Assembly (NCBI GenBank): GCA_023426865.1
Contig: JAEZBT010000251.1
Coordinates: 1-14,053 of the forward strand
Direction of reading: 5' to 3'
Origin: Actinomycetes bacterium
Lineage (GTDB): Bacteria; Actinomycetota; Actinomycetes; Actinomycetales; Cellulomonadaceae
DNA length: 14,053 nt
Positions within the stretch are counted from its first letter, which is position 1. Each line of letters begins with the position of its first letter. The notes under the pieces are model-generated. The model did no database searches and was not told the DNA's origin. It saw only the letters and a list, made by a program, of their open reading frames with translations. Both the position numbers and the translations under genes were made by a program. Shown here piece by piece: positions 1 through 6,453 of this stretch.

Positions 1-1
1 G

Positions 2-370
2 GCCGACGTCGCCGCGCGTGGGGGCGACGCGCGGGCCCGGCTGCACGCCTACGTCCGCCACGCGCTGGCGCTGGCCGCGTGGGACCACGGCCAGTTCCGC
101 CACCTCGCCTACGCCGACCTCCCGCCGGAGTGCGTCGCGCGCGTCCGGGAGCTGCACGCGGCGATGCTGGCCCCGCTCAGGTCCGCGATCGCGGACCTGG
201 GTGTCGCGAACGTCGCGCTGGCCACCGCGCTCGTCTTCGGCGCGGTGTCCTCGGCGGCGGAGGTCCTCGAGCACGGCGGGGACCTCGAGGCCACCGCGGC
301 GGGCACCCTCGCCTTCCTCGACGCCGGCCTCGACGCCGGCCTCGACGCCGGGCGCGCCACCGCCGGCTGA
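2..370 (+). CDS. TetR/AcrR-like transcriptional regulator, C-terminal fragment (5' end outside window)
   Basis: The frame is open from the window edge to the TGA at 368-370 and gives about 122 residues. The sequence is an all-helical, Ala/Leu-rich ligand-binding-type domain with segments such as YVRHALALAAWDHGQFRHLAY and ATALVFGAVSSAAEVLEHGG, which resembles TetR-family C-terminal domains. The N-terminal DNA-binding helix-turn-helix would lie upstream and is not visible, so the family call rests only on the style of the C-terminal half. The last residues are a threefold Leu-Asp-Ala-Gly repeat encoded by a 12-bp tandem repeat. It is followed by 87 bp of non-coding DNA and then a FIST gene on the same strand. 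No functional link to that gene is evident. Another helical regulator or a small enzyme tail is possible. Confidence 0.55.
   Translation, partial: ADVAARGGDARARLHAYVRHALALAAWDHGQFRHLAYADLPPECVARVRELHAAMLAPLRSAIADLGVANVALATALVFGAVSSAAEVLEHGGDLEATAAGTLAFLDAGLDAGLDAGRATAG
317..352 (+). repeat. 12-bp tandem repeat x3 inside the regulator gene (Leu-Asp-Ala-Gly repeats)
   Basis: Three head-to-tail copies of CTCGACGCCGGC (317-328, 329-340, 341-352) occur; the third differs only in its last base. The unit is a multiple of three, so changes in copy number would add or remove an LDAG tetrapeptide close to the C terminus without breaking the frame. Confidence 0.85.
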
Positions 371-457
371 CCGCTCCCGCCCCCGGCGCCCCCGTCTCAC
401 CCCCCGGTGCGGCGGCGATCCCCTCACGGCCGCGAACCCGCTGACGATCATCAAGGG

Positions 458-1633
458 GTGAGCACACCCAGCCCTTCTCCCGGCTCGCGCTGGATGGAGG
501 TCGGCGTCTCGCGCGACGCCGACGCCCGCGCGGCGACCGTCGCCGCGGTCACGCAGGCGGCCGGCGGCCGGACTCCCGCGCTCGTCATCCTCTTCGTCTC
601 CCCGGCGCTGGACATCGCCACGGTCGCGACGACCGCGCGCGAGGTCCTCGGTCCGGACGTCCCCGTCGTCGGGTGCACCACGTCCGGCGAGATCTCCCTG
701 GACTCGGTGGGGTCCGGTCACCTCGTCGCCATCGCGCTCGGGGGCGACGGGCTCCAGGTCCGGACGGCCGTCGGCCGGTTCGCGGACGGGGCCCGCGCGG
801 CGGGGGAGCAGGCCGCATCGTGCCTGCTCGGCCTCGAGGCGCCGCACCGCGGCCTGCTGCTCATCGCCGACGGGTTGGCCGGGGCGCGGTCGGAGGTCCT
901 CCGGGGCGCCTACGGCGTGGCGGGCGCCCAGGTCCCGCTGGTCGGCGGGTGCGCCGGTGACGAGCTCGCCATGCGCGCCACGTTCCAGATCCACGGCGGC
1001 GAGGTGCTCACCGGCGTCGTCGTCGGGATCGCCCTGGGCTCGCCGAGCCCGATCGCGGTCGGCGTCGGGCACGGCTGGCGCCGACTCGGACAGCCCATGG
1101 TGGTCACCGAGAGCGACGGTCAGCGCATCTTCACGCTCGACGACCGGCCGGCGGCCGACGCCTTCGAGGACGCCCTCGGCGAGAAGCTGCGGTCGCCGGA
1201 GGACCCGGAGGCATGGCGGCGGCTCGGCCTCTCTCACCCCGTGTGCCTGGCGCGCTCCGGCGGCGAGGAGATCCGCGCCGTGCTCGGCATCGGCTGGCAG
1301 GACGGCTCGCTGGTCTGCAACGACGTGCCCCGCGGCAGCATCCTGTCGGCGATGGAGGGCGACGCCGGGACCGTGGCCGACGGCACGCGGGCCGCGTGCG
1401 AGGCACTCCTGGCGGAGCTGGACGGCATCGAGCCCGTCGGCGTCATCGCGTTCGACTGTGCAGCCCGGCGCGCGATCCTCGGCGAGGACGGCCTCACCGA
1501 CGAGGTCGCCACGATGGCCGAGCACCTGCCCGGCGTCCCCGTCGCAGGCTTCTACACGATGGGCGAGTTCGCCCGGACGCGCGGGGCGCGCGGCGTCCAC
1601 AACGCCACGCTGGCCCTCATGGCGCTGACCTGA
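458..1633 (+). CDS. FIST N/C-domain sensory protein
   Basis: The product is about 391 residues if started at the GTG at 458. FIST proteins are predicted intracellular ligand-sensing modules found next to signal-transduction enzymes. The N-terminal FIST part contains VGVSRDADARAA, VILFVSPALD and the hallmark VGCTTSGEI. The C-terminal part ends with the typical GFYTMGEFARTRG and HNATLALMAL segments. There is no signal peptide or membrane helix, so it should be cytoplasmic. The GTG at 458 (reading VSTP) looks like a typical actinobacterial start, but its AAGGGG is too close for normal Shine-Dalgarno use, so translation may be leaderless. An in-frame ATG at 494, just before the conserved EVGVS, is the main alternative, and a GTG at 407 also exists. 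The stop is 10 nt before the GGDEF-EAL gene, so the two are probably one operon and FIST may feed a signal to that enzyme. Confidence 0.85.
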   Translation: MSTPSPSPGSRWMEVGVSRDADARAATVAAVTQAAGGRTPALVILFVSPALDIATVATTAREVLGPDVPVVGCTTSGEISLDSVGSGHLVAIALGGDGLQVRTAVGRFADGARAAGEQAASCLLGLEAPHRGLLLIADGLAGARSEVLRGAYGVAGAQVPLVGGCAGDELAMRATFQIHGGEVLTGVVVGIALGSPSPIAVGVGHGWRRLGQPMVVTESDGQRIFTLDDRPAADAFEDALGEKLRSPEDPEAWRRLGLSHPVCLARSGGEEIRAVLGIGWQDGSLVCNDVPRGSILSAMEGDAGTVADGTRAACEALLAELDGIEPVGVIAFDCAARRAILGEDGLTDEVATMAEHLPGVPVAGFYTMGEFARTRGARGVHNATLALMALT

Positions 1634-1643
1634 GGCCGGCCCG

Positions 1644-3734
1644 ATGGAGGCCACGCCCGCCCCTCAGCACCGGTTGGTCGAGTTCCTGAACGAGATCAGC
1701 CGGTGCGACGACGTCGCGTCGGCGCTCCGCAGCGCGGCCGAGCTCGTGGCCGAGGAGTTCGATGCCGAGGTGTGCGCGGTCATCCAGGGCGAGCGCGTGG
1801 TGGCGACGTTCGGGTTCGGCCAGGCGGGCCCGCCGGACCAGGCGCTGATCGACGTCGCGCCGGGCATCGGGCGGGCGACGTTCGAGGGGCTCGGCCCCTG
1901 CACGACCCTCGTCGCACCCTGGGTCGCGGGGACGCACGGCCGGATCGTGGTGGGCCGCTCGACCGGGACGTTCGAGCGGGCGGACCGCAACCTGCTCATG
2001 GGCTTGGCCGGGTCGCTCGGCCTCGTCCTCGACATGCTCGCGGTCCTCGAGCGCGAGCGCGGACGCCAGGTGGTGCTCCAGGTCCTCCTCGAGCTCCAGC
2101 GGGCGATCTCGCACCGCGAGCCGCTCGAGGTGGTCCTCACCGCGGTGACGGACGGGGCCTCGCGGGTGCTCCACGGGCTGGAGGTCGCCCTGGTCCTCGC
2201 GCACGCCGACGAGGCCGGGCGTCCGCTCGTCGTCGGGCCGTCGATCGAGCCCGGCCACGACGTCGCGGAGGTGGCCGTGCACGTGCACGGGACGCCCGTC
2301 GGCGTGCTGCGGGCGCGTGCGCCGCAGGGTTCGGCTGTGGACGGCGAGGCACTCGCCCTGCTGAGGTCGTTCGCCGAGCACGCGAGCCTCGCGCTCGCCG
2401 AGGCGCGAACCGTGGAGGCGATCGAGGAGGCCTTCCGCGACCCGCTGACGGGAACCCCGAACCGGCAGCTCTTCATGGAGCGGCTCGCGAACGAGCTGGC
2501 CCGGTCCGGCTCGTCGAGGGGCGGCCCGGCGGTCCTCTTCATCGACCTCGACCGCTTCAAGGCGGTCAACGACACCCTCGGGCACGCGGCCGGCGACGAG
2601 CTGCTGTGCGCGGTGAGCGAGCGGATCCGCGGCTGCGTGCGGGGCGGCACGGTCGCGCGCTTCGGCGGCGACGAGTTCGCCGTGCTGCTCGAGGACGTCG
2701 ACGACCCGGCCGACGCGGCTGCGGTGGGCGAGCGCATCGTCGCGGAGATCCAGCGGTCCTTCACGATCTGCGGGCGCCGAGTGCACGTGGGCGCCACCGT
2801 CGGCGTCGCGTACGCCGACCCGGACCTGCCCGCCCCCGACGCCGAGGAGCTCGTCCGCAACGCCGACGCCGCGATGTACCGCGGCAAGGGGCTGCACGGG
2901 ATGCGCGTCGTCACCTACGACCCGTACCTGCACGCCGCCCTCCTCGAGCGGCTCGAGCTCCAGGCCGACCTGCAGCTGGCGCTCGAGCGTGGTGAGCTCC
3001 TGCTCCACTTCCAGCCCGTGGTGCTCCTGGGGGAGGGCCACGTCATCGGCGGCGAGGCCCTCCTGCGGTGGAGGCACCCGTCGCTCGGTCTGGTGTACCC
3101 CGGGGAGTTCATCCCGCTCGCCGAGGTCACCGGCGCCATCGTGCCGATCGGCCGGTGGGTGCTCGGCGAGGCCTGCCGCGAGCTCGCGCGCTGGCGCGAG
3201 CGGTTCCCGGCCGTCGCCGTGGGCGTGAACGTGTCGGTCCACCAGCTGCGCGACCCGGGCTTCGTCGACGACGTGCGCCGCACCCTGGCCGAGACCGGGC
3301 TGCCCGGGGACGCGGTCTTCCTGGAGATCACCGAGTCCGTCCTGCTCGACGACGAGGAGCGGATGGTCGCCAAGCTCCAGGAGCTGCGGGAGCTCGGCTG
3401 CGCGATCGTCCTGGACGACTTCGGCACCGGCTTCTCCGCCCTGGGCTACCTGCGCCGGTACCCGGTGGACATCCTGAAGATCGACAGGTCGTTCGTGTCC
3501 GGCTCGGGGAGCGGCAGCGGCGGCGACCAGCTGGTGCGGACGATCCTCGAGCTCGGGCGGGCGTACGGCCTCGACGTCATCGCCGAGGGTGTCGAGACCG
3601 AGGAGCAGCGCGACCGTCTCCTCGAGCTCGGCTGCACGCTCGGGCAGGGGTGGCACCTCGGGCGCCCGATGCCGTCGGAGCAGATGCTGAAGGTCCTGGA
3701 CGAGCACGCGCTGGTCGCCCGCCCCGTTCGCTGA
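1644..3734 (+). CDS. GAF-GAF-GGDEF-EAL cyclic-di-GMP synthase/phosphodiesterase
   Basis: This 696-residue cytoplasmic protein has no membrane segments. A GAF-like sensor lies at about residues 13-130 and a second, weaker GAF-like region at about 145-255. The GGDEF domain spans about 262-425, opening with DPLTGTPNR and FIDLDRFKAVND and carrying an exact GGDEF at 341-345. The EAL domain spans about 440-685 with EAL at 471-473. Typical EAL metal and catalytic residues are all present: Glu471, Asn529, Glu561, Asp591-Asp592 (DDFGTG), Lys612, Glu648 (EGVET) and Gln668. Both synthesis and hydrolysis of cyclic-di-GMP are therefore plausible. The RxxD product-inhibition site that normally sits five residues before GGDEF is absent: the sequence reads VRGG there. 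A Gly/Ser run (619-627) follows the DRSF motif. The ATG at 1644 has no strong ribosome site and lies 10 nt after the FIST stop, which suggests translational coupling. Confidence 0.93.
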   Translation: MEATPAPQHRLVEFLNEISRCDDVASALRSAAELVAEEFDAEVCAVIQGERVVATFGFGQAGPPDQALIDVAPGIGRATFEGLGPCTTLVAPWVAGTHGRIVVGRSTGTFERADRNLLMGLAGSLGLVLDMLAVLERERGRQVVLQVLLELQRAISHREPLEVVLTAVTDGASRVLHGLEVALVLAHADEAGRPLVVGPSIEPGHDVAEVAVHVHGTPVGVLRARAPQGSAVDGEALALLRSFAEHASLALAEARTVEAIEEAFRDPLTGTPNRQLFMERLANELARSGSSRGGPAVLFIDLDRFKAVNDTLGHAAGDELLCAVSERIRGCVRGGTVARFGGDEFAVLLEDVDDPADAAAVGERIVAEIQRSFTICGRRVHVGATVGVAYADPDLPAPDAEELVRNADAAMYRGKGLHGMRVVTYDPYLHAALLERLELQADLQLALERGELLLHFQPVVLLGEGHVIGGEALLRWRHPSLGLVYPGEFIPLAEVTGAIVPIGRWVLGEACRELARWRERFPAVAVGVNVSVHQLRDPGFVDDVRRTLAETGLPGDAVFLEITESVLLDDEERMVAKLQELRELGCAIVLDDFGTGFSALGYLRRYPVDILKIDRSFVSGSGSGSGGDQLVRTILELGRAYGLDVIAEGVETEEQRDRLLELGCTLGQGWHLGRPMPSEQMLKVLDEHALVARPVR

Positions 3735-3784
3735 GGACGTCTGCCGGGAAGGCCTCGGCGGTCGCGGGCCTGAGCGCGCCCTCC

Positions 3785-3877
3785 TCAGCAGGACCCGACG
3801 AGGACGACGGCCGCGGCCACGACGGCGGCGGTGGCGGCCGTCCGTCGCGCCGCCACGGACCGTCGCTGCTGCGCCAT
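3785..3877 (-). CDS. possible 30-residue single-helix membrane peptide ending in Cys
   Basis: Read on the minus strand, an ATG at 3877 opens a 30-codon frame ending with TGA at 3785. The peptide starts MAQQRRSVAARR, a positively charged head. An Ala/Val hydrophobic helix of about 15 residues follows, and it ends LVGSC immediately before the stop. An AGGG sits 7 nt before the ATG. The charge pattern is that of a small membrane peptide or a bare signal sequence, and the terminal VGSC recalls a lipobox with nothing after the Cys. It lies alone between the convergent ends of the GGDEF-EAL gene and the DUF3237 gene. Such short frames arise easily by chance in GC-rich DNA, so this is a candidate only. 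Confidence 0.35.
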   Translation of the reverse strand: MAQQRRSVAARRTAATAAVVAAAVVLVGSC

Positions 3878-3942
3878 GTGCCGACCCTAGGACGGTGCGC
3901 CACCGCGCCGCGGCTCCGCCCGGTCACGAGCGCGTCCGCGCC

Positions 3943-3959
3943 GCCAGGTCAGGCCTGGC
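3943..3959 (-). terminator. weak hairpin at the end of the DUF3237 gene
   Basis: A 6-bp inverted repeat, GCCAGG / CCTGGC, with a 5-nt loop spans the stop codon of the DUF3237 gene. No T run follows. It could be a weak transcript end for the minus-strand operon, but a chance structure in GC-rich DNA is equally possible. Confidence 0.2.
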
Positions 3960-4395
3960 CGCCGGTGTCCACCGTCAGCTCCAGGACGTCGATCAGGACC
4001 TGGCCGGGCACCGTCGCGCTCATCAGCACCCCCACGAAGTACCCGCGGGCGAGCCAGGTCGGTCCGCCCTCGCCGACCTCGAACGTCGGCCGCGTGAGGA
4101 TCGGGGCGTCGTCCGGGCCGTGGAAGGCCTCGTTGACCACGGAGACGACCGAACCGTCGGACGTGCGGAGCTCGTACCGCGCCCACAGGTGCGTGGTCCC
4201 GTCGGCCCGCACCGTGTTCCAGTCCGCCCCGCCGGGCATGACCTCCCCCTGGAGCCGCCCGGACACCCGGCCGCCGAGGATCGGGATGACGCGCCGGAAG
4301 CCCGTCGATGTGCGGCCGACCTCCACCGCCTCGCCCACCGTCACGGCGAGCGTCAGGGCCAGCTCCTCCCGCAGTGCCACGGGTCCTCCGATCAT
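3949..4395 (-). CDS. DUF3237 family protein
   Basis: The product is 148 residues, close to the usual size for this family of small cytoplasmic proteins of unknown biochemical role. Recognisable family features are the opening GPVALREELALTLAVTVGEAVEVG, the turn ILGGRVSGRLQGEVMPGGADW, the RADGTTHLWARYELRTSDG strand pair and the end segment WLARGYFVGV. The pattern of alternating strands suggests a beta-barrel. The ATG at 4395 overlaps the stop of the upstream CE7 esterase by 4 nt (ATGA), so the two are translationally coupled. That places it in ester or carbohydrate breakdown, perhaps binding or processing a product of the esterase, but this is inference from position only. No signal peptide is visible. 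Confidence 0.8.
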   Translation of the reverse strand: MIGGPVALREELALTLAVTVGEAVEVGRTSTGFRRVIPILGGRVSGRLQGEVMPGGADWNTVRADGTTHLWARYELRTSDGSVVSVVNEAFHGPDDAPILTRPTFEVGEGGPTWLARGYFVGVLMSATVPGQVLIDVLELTVDTGGQA

Positions 4396-5378
4396 GCGAC
4401 TGCGCCCTGGGGCGTCAGGATCTCCTCGAGGTACTGAGCATGCACCGGCCACCGGGCCGCGCCGCCACCTTCGTGGCCGTTGTACTCGTACACCGTGATC
4501 TCCTTGTCGCCCGCGTAGTGGTTGTACGCAGCGAAGACCGTGGACGGCGGGCACACCATGTCGAGGAGCGCGGCGGAGAAGAGCGCGGGCGCGCTCGCAC
4601 GTCGCGCGAAGTGGACGCCGTCGAGGTAGGACAGCGTGCGGAACACCGCGTCGGCGCGGTCCCGGTGCACGGCGAGGTACCGGGCGACCTCGGCGTACGG
4701 CTCGGCATCCGTGAGCCCGACCGCGCGCGGGAAGTGGCACGAGAAGGGGACGTCGGTCAGGACCGCGGCGAGGTCGTCCCGGAGGCCCGCGACCGCGAGC
4801 GCGGTCCCGCCACCCTGACTGACCCCGGCGACGACCACCCGGTCCGGGTCGACCCCCGGCAGGGTGCGCACCGCGTCCACGCACAGCACGGCGTCGGTGT
4901 ACAGCCGCCGGTAGTAGTGGTCCTCGGGCGCCTCGATCCCGCGCGTGGTGAACCCCGGCACGGCCGGACCTGTCCCGTGCGGGTCGGGCGTGCTCCCGCC
5001 ACCGCCCCAGACGGCGCCCTGCCCGCGGGTGTCCATGACCACGTGCGCCATGCCCGCGGACGGCCAGGCCAGGTGCTCGTGCGGGAGCCCGCGCCCCCCG
5101 CCGTAGCCCACGTACTCCACGACGACGGGCAGACGTGCCGTCACCCCTGCCGGGCGCAGGTACCACGCCAGGACGGGGTCGCCTGCGAAGCCGGGGAAGG
5201 TGAGCTCCTCGACCTCCACCGTCATCAGCGTGGACCGCTCGGGTCGTGTCACCACCGGACCTGCGGCCGCGCGTGACTCGGCGAGCGTGCGGGCCCAGAA
5301 CGCGTCGAAGTCGTCGGGTTCGACGACCTCAGGACGGTAGGCGTGGAGGTCGCCGAGGGGCATGTCGAAGCGTGGCAT
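4392..5378 (-). CDS. CE7-family acetyl esterase (acetylxylan esterase / cephalosporin-C deacetylase type)
   Basis: This 328-residue cytoplasmic alpha/beta hydrolase is the usual length of family CE7. These enzymes remove acetyl groups from short xylo-oligosaccharides and related acetylated compounds. The N terminus (MPLGDLHAYRPEVVEPDDFDAFW) is characteristic. The oxyanion Tyr is in VGYGGGRG (Tyr92). The family motif RGQG is at 118-121. The nucleophile is Ser187 in GVSQGGG, the acid Asp273 in LLDMVCPPST, and the base His302 in NGHEGGG, so the whole triad is intact. The start at 5378 is supported by a GGGAG about 9 nt upstream. No signal peptide is present, so substrates must be imported, which fits the divergent sugar importer. 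The gene lies 54 nt after the alpha/beta hydrolase gene and overlaps the DUF3237 gene by 4 nt. Confidence 0.92.
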   Translation of the reverse strand: MPRFDMPLGDLHAYRPEVVEPDDFDAFWARTLAESRAAAGPVVTRPERSTLMTVEVEELTFPGFAGDPVLAWYLRPAGVTARLPVVVEYVGYGGGRGLPHEHLAWPSAGMAHVVMDTRGQGAVWGGGGSTPDPHGTGPAVPGFTTRGIEAPEDHYYRRLYTDAVLCVDAVRTLPGVDPDRVVVAGVSQGGGTALAVAGLRDDLAAVLTDVPFSCHFPRAVGLTDAEPYAEVARYLAVHRDRADAVFRTLSYLDGVHFARRASAPALFSAALLDMVCPPSTVFAAYNHYAGDKEITVYEYNGHEGGGAARWPVHAQYLEEILTPQGAVA

Positions 5379-5432
5379 GGCGTCTGCTCCCGTTCGTCGG
5401 TGGTGGGGCCGCGGTCGGTGTCCGTGCTCGGC

Positions 5433-6248
5433 TCAGTGCGCCGGGTCGGCGTCGGACGAGTGGTGCCGGTCGAGGAAGCGGAGGGTCTCCTCGTAGACCG
5501 TCGCCCGCGCGGCGACGGACCCCCACCCGTGGTCGGCGCCCGCCACGAGCGTCACCTCGGCCCGGTCGCCGAGGACGTCGCCGTACCGCCGGGCGTACGA
5601 CGCGGGAACGATCGCGTCGTCGGCGCCGTGCAGCACGCGCACGGGACCCGGGTACCGGCGGGCGGCCTCGTAGGGGTCGAACCGCACGGCCGCGGCGACG
5701 TACGCCGGCGAGATCCGCAGGCCGAAGAAGTCCACGAAACCCCGTCGCTCGAGGTCCTCGAAGGGTCGGCCCTGGACCGTGCCGGCGCGGAACTCGTCCG
5801 CGAAGACGGCGGCCGGCGACCAGAGGACGACGGAGGCGACCGGGACGCGGGTCCGGCTCGCGGCGACGCTCGCGATGACACCGCCCATGCTCATGCCGAG
5901 CAGGTGCACGGCGCGCCCGCTCAGCCACGGCAGCTCGCAGAGCCAGTCGACGGCGCCCGCCGCCGACTCGATCTCGGAGTCGATGGTGATGTCCTCGAAG
6001 TCGCCGTCGCTCTCCCCCTGCCCCGGTCGGTCGAACGAGGCGACGGCGTAGCCGCGCGCGCACAGGAGCCGGGCCAGGCCGGTGAACAGGCCCAGCGCCT
6101 CGGTGCGGGTGGACCCGAAGCCGTGGTGGAGCACAACGAGGTCTCCGCTGCCGGCCCGCCGGCCGCCCGCGGCGCTGCCCGCCTCGTACAAGGACCCGCG
6201 CATGACCGCACCGGTCGAGGTGGTCCGGTGCAGGGGGGTGACTCTCAC
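5433..6248 (-). CDS. alpha/beta hydrolase (serine esterase-like)
   Basis: The product is 271 residues from the GTG at 6248, which is preceded by AGAGGA with 5-nt spacing. The frame stays open further upstream, but no better ribosome site is seen and that part lacks protein-like sequence. Key features are an HHGFGST oxyanion segment (about 41-47), FDRPGQGESDG, the nucleophile elbow GMSMGG with Ser120, Asp211 in HGADDAIVP, and His240 in ADHGWG. This is a complete Ser-Asp-His triad of the dipeptidyl-peptidase-like / 'serine aminopeptidase S33' style of hydrolase. No signal peptide or membrane helix is visible, so it is cytoplasmic. It is the first gene of the minus-strand operon (hydrolase, CE7 esterase, DUF3237), divergent from the importer. 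The substrate is unknown; an acyl ester is likely. Confidence 0.85.
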   Translation of the reverse strand: MRVTPLHRTTSTGAVMRGSLYEAGSAAGGRRAGSGDLVVLHHGFGSTRTEALGLFTGLARLLCARGYAVASFDRPGQGESDGDFEDITIDSEIESAAGAVDWLCELPWLSGRAVHLLGMSMGGVIASVAASRTRVPVASVVLWSPAAVFADEFRAGTVQGRPFEDLERRGFVDFFGLRISPAYVAAAVRFDPYEAARRYPGPVRVLHGADDAIVPASYARRYGDVLGDRAEVTLVAGADHGWGSVAARATVYEETLRFLDRHHSSDADPAH

Positions 6249-6453
6249 TGCGGTCCTCTCGTCGTCGTCGACGTCGGTTCGCTGCGGCGACGTCCGGGCC
6301 CCATCGCACCAAGCGGCGTGGGCGCGGACAACCGCCGGGTGGCGGGCCCGGGCGCCCGAGGTCCGTCGTGCTGGCGGTGTCGGCGGGCCGAGTCGTCCGA
6401 GAACAGTGGCTGCGGGTGCTGAAGCGCAGCGCCGCGACTTCAAAGGAGAAGGC
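6249..6453. promoter_or_regulatory. divergent intergenic region controlling the hydrolase operon and the ABC importer
   Basis: About 205 bp separate the two divergent start codons and must hold both promoters. No clear -10 or -35 hexamers can be picked by eye. It contains the SBP ribosome site (AGGAG at 6445-6449), an inverted repeat at 6409-6430, and a perfect 10-bp GC palindrome at 6349-6358. No LacI-type operator of the classical AT-rich kind is visible. Confidence 0.5.
6409..6430. promoter_or_regulatory. inverted repeat GCTGCG-N10-CGCAGC upstream of the binding-protein gene
   Basis: Two perfect 6-bp arms separated by 10 nt lie 24 nt before the ATG of the binding protein. The size suits a dimeric repressor site or a short leader hairpin. 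In such GC-rich DNA a chance match is a real alternative. Confidence 0.25.

Noticed and set aside
1617..3707. Long open frame on the minus strand opposite the GGDEF-EAL gene
   Set aside because: Its protein is rich in Arg, Glu, His and Asp with no recognisable domain. It mirrors the codon structure of the real gene on the other strand, a common effect in GC-rich DNA.
6349..6358. 10-bp palindrome CGGGCGCCCG between the divergent operons
   Set aside because: All-GC palindromes of this size are expected by chance at this base composition, so it is not called as an operator.
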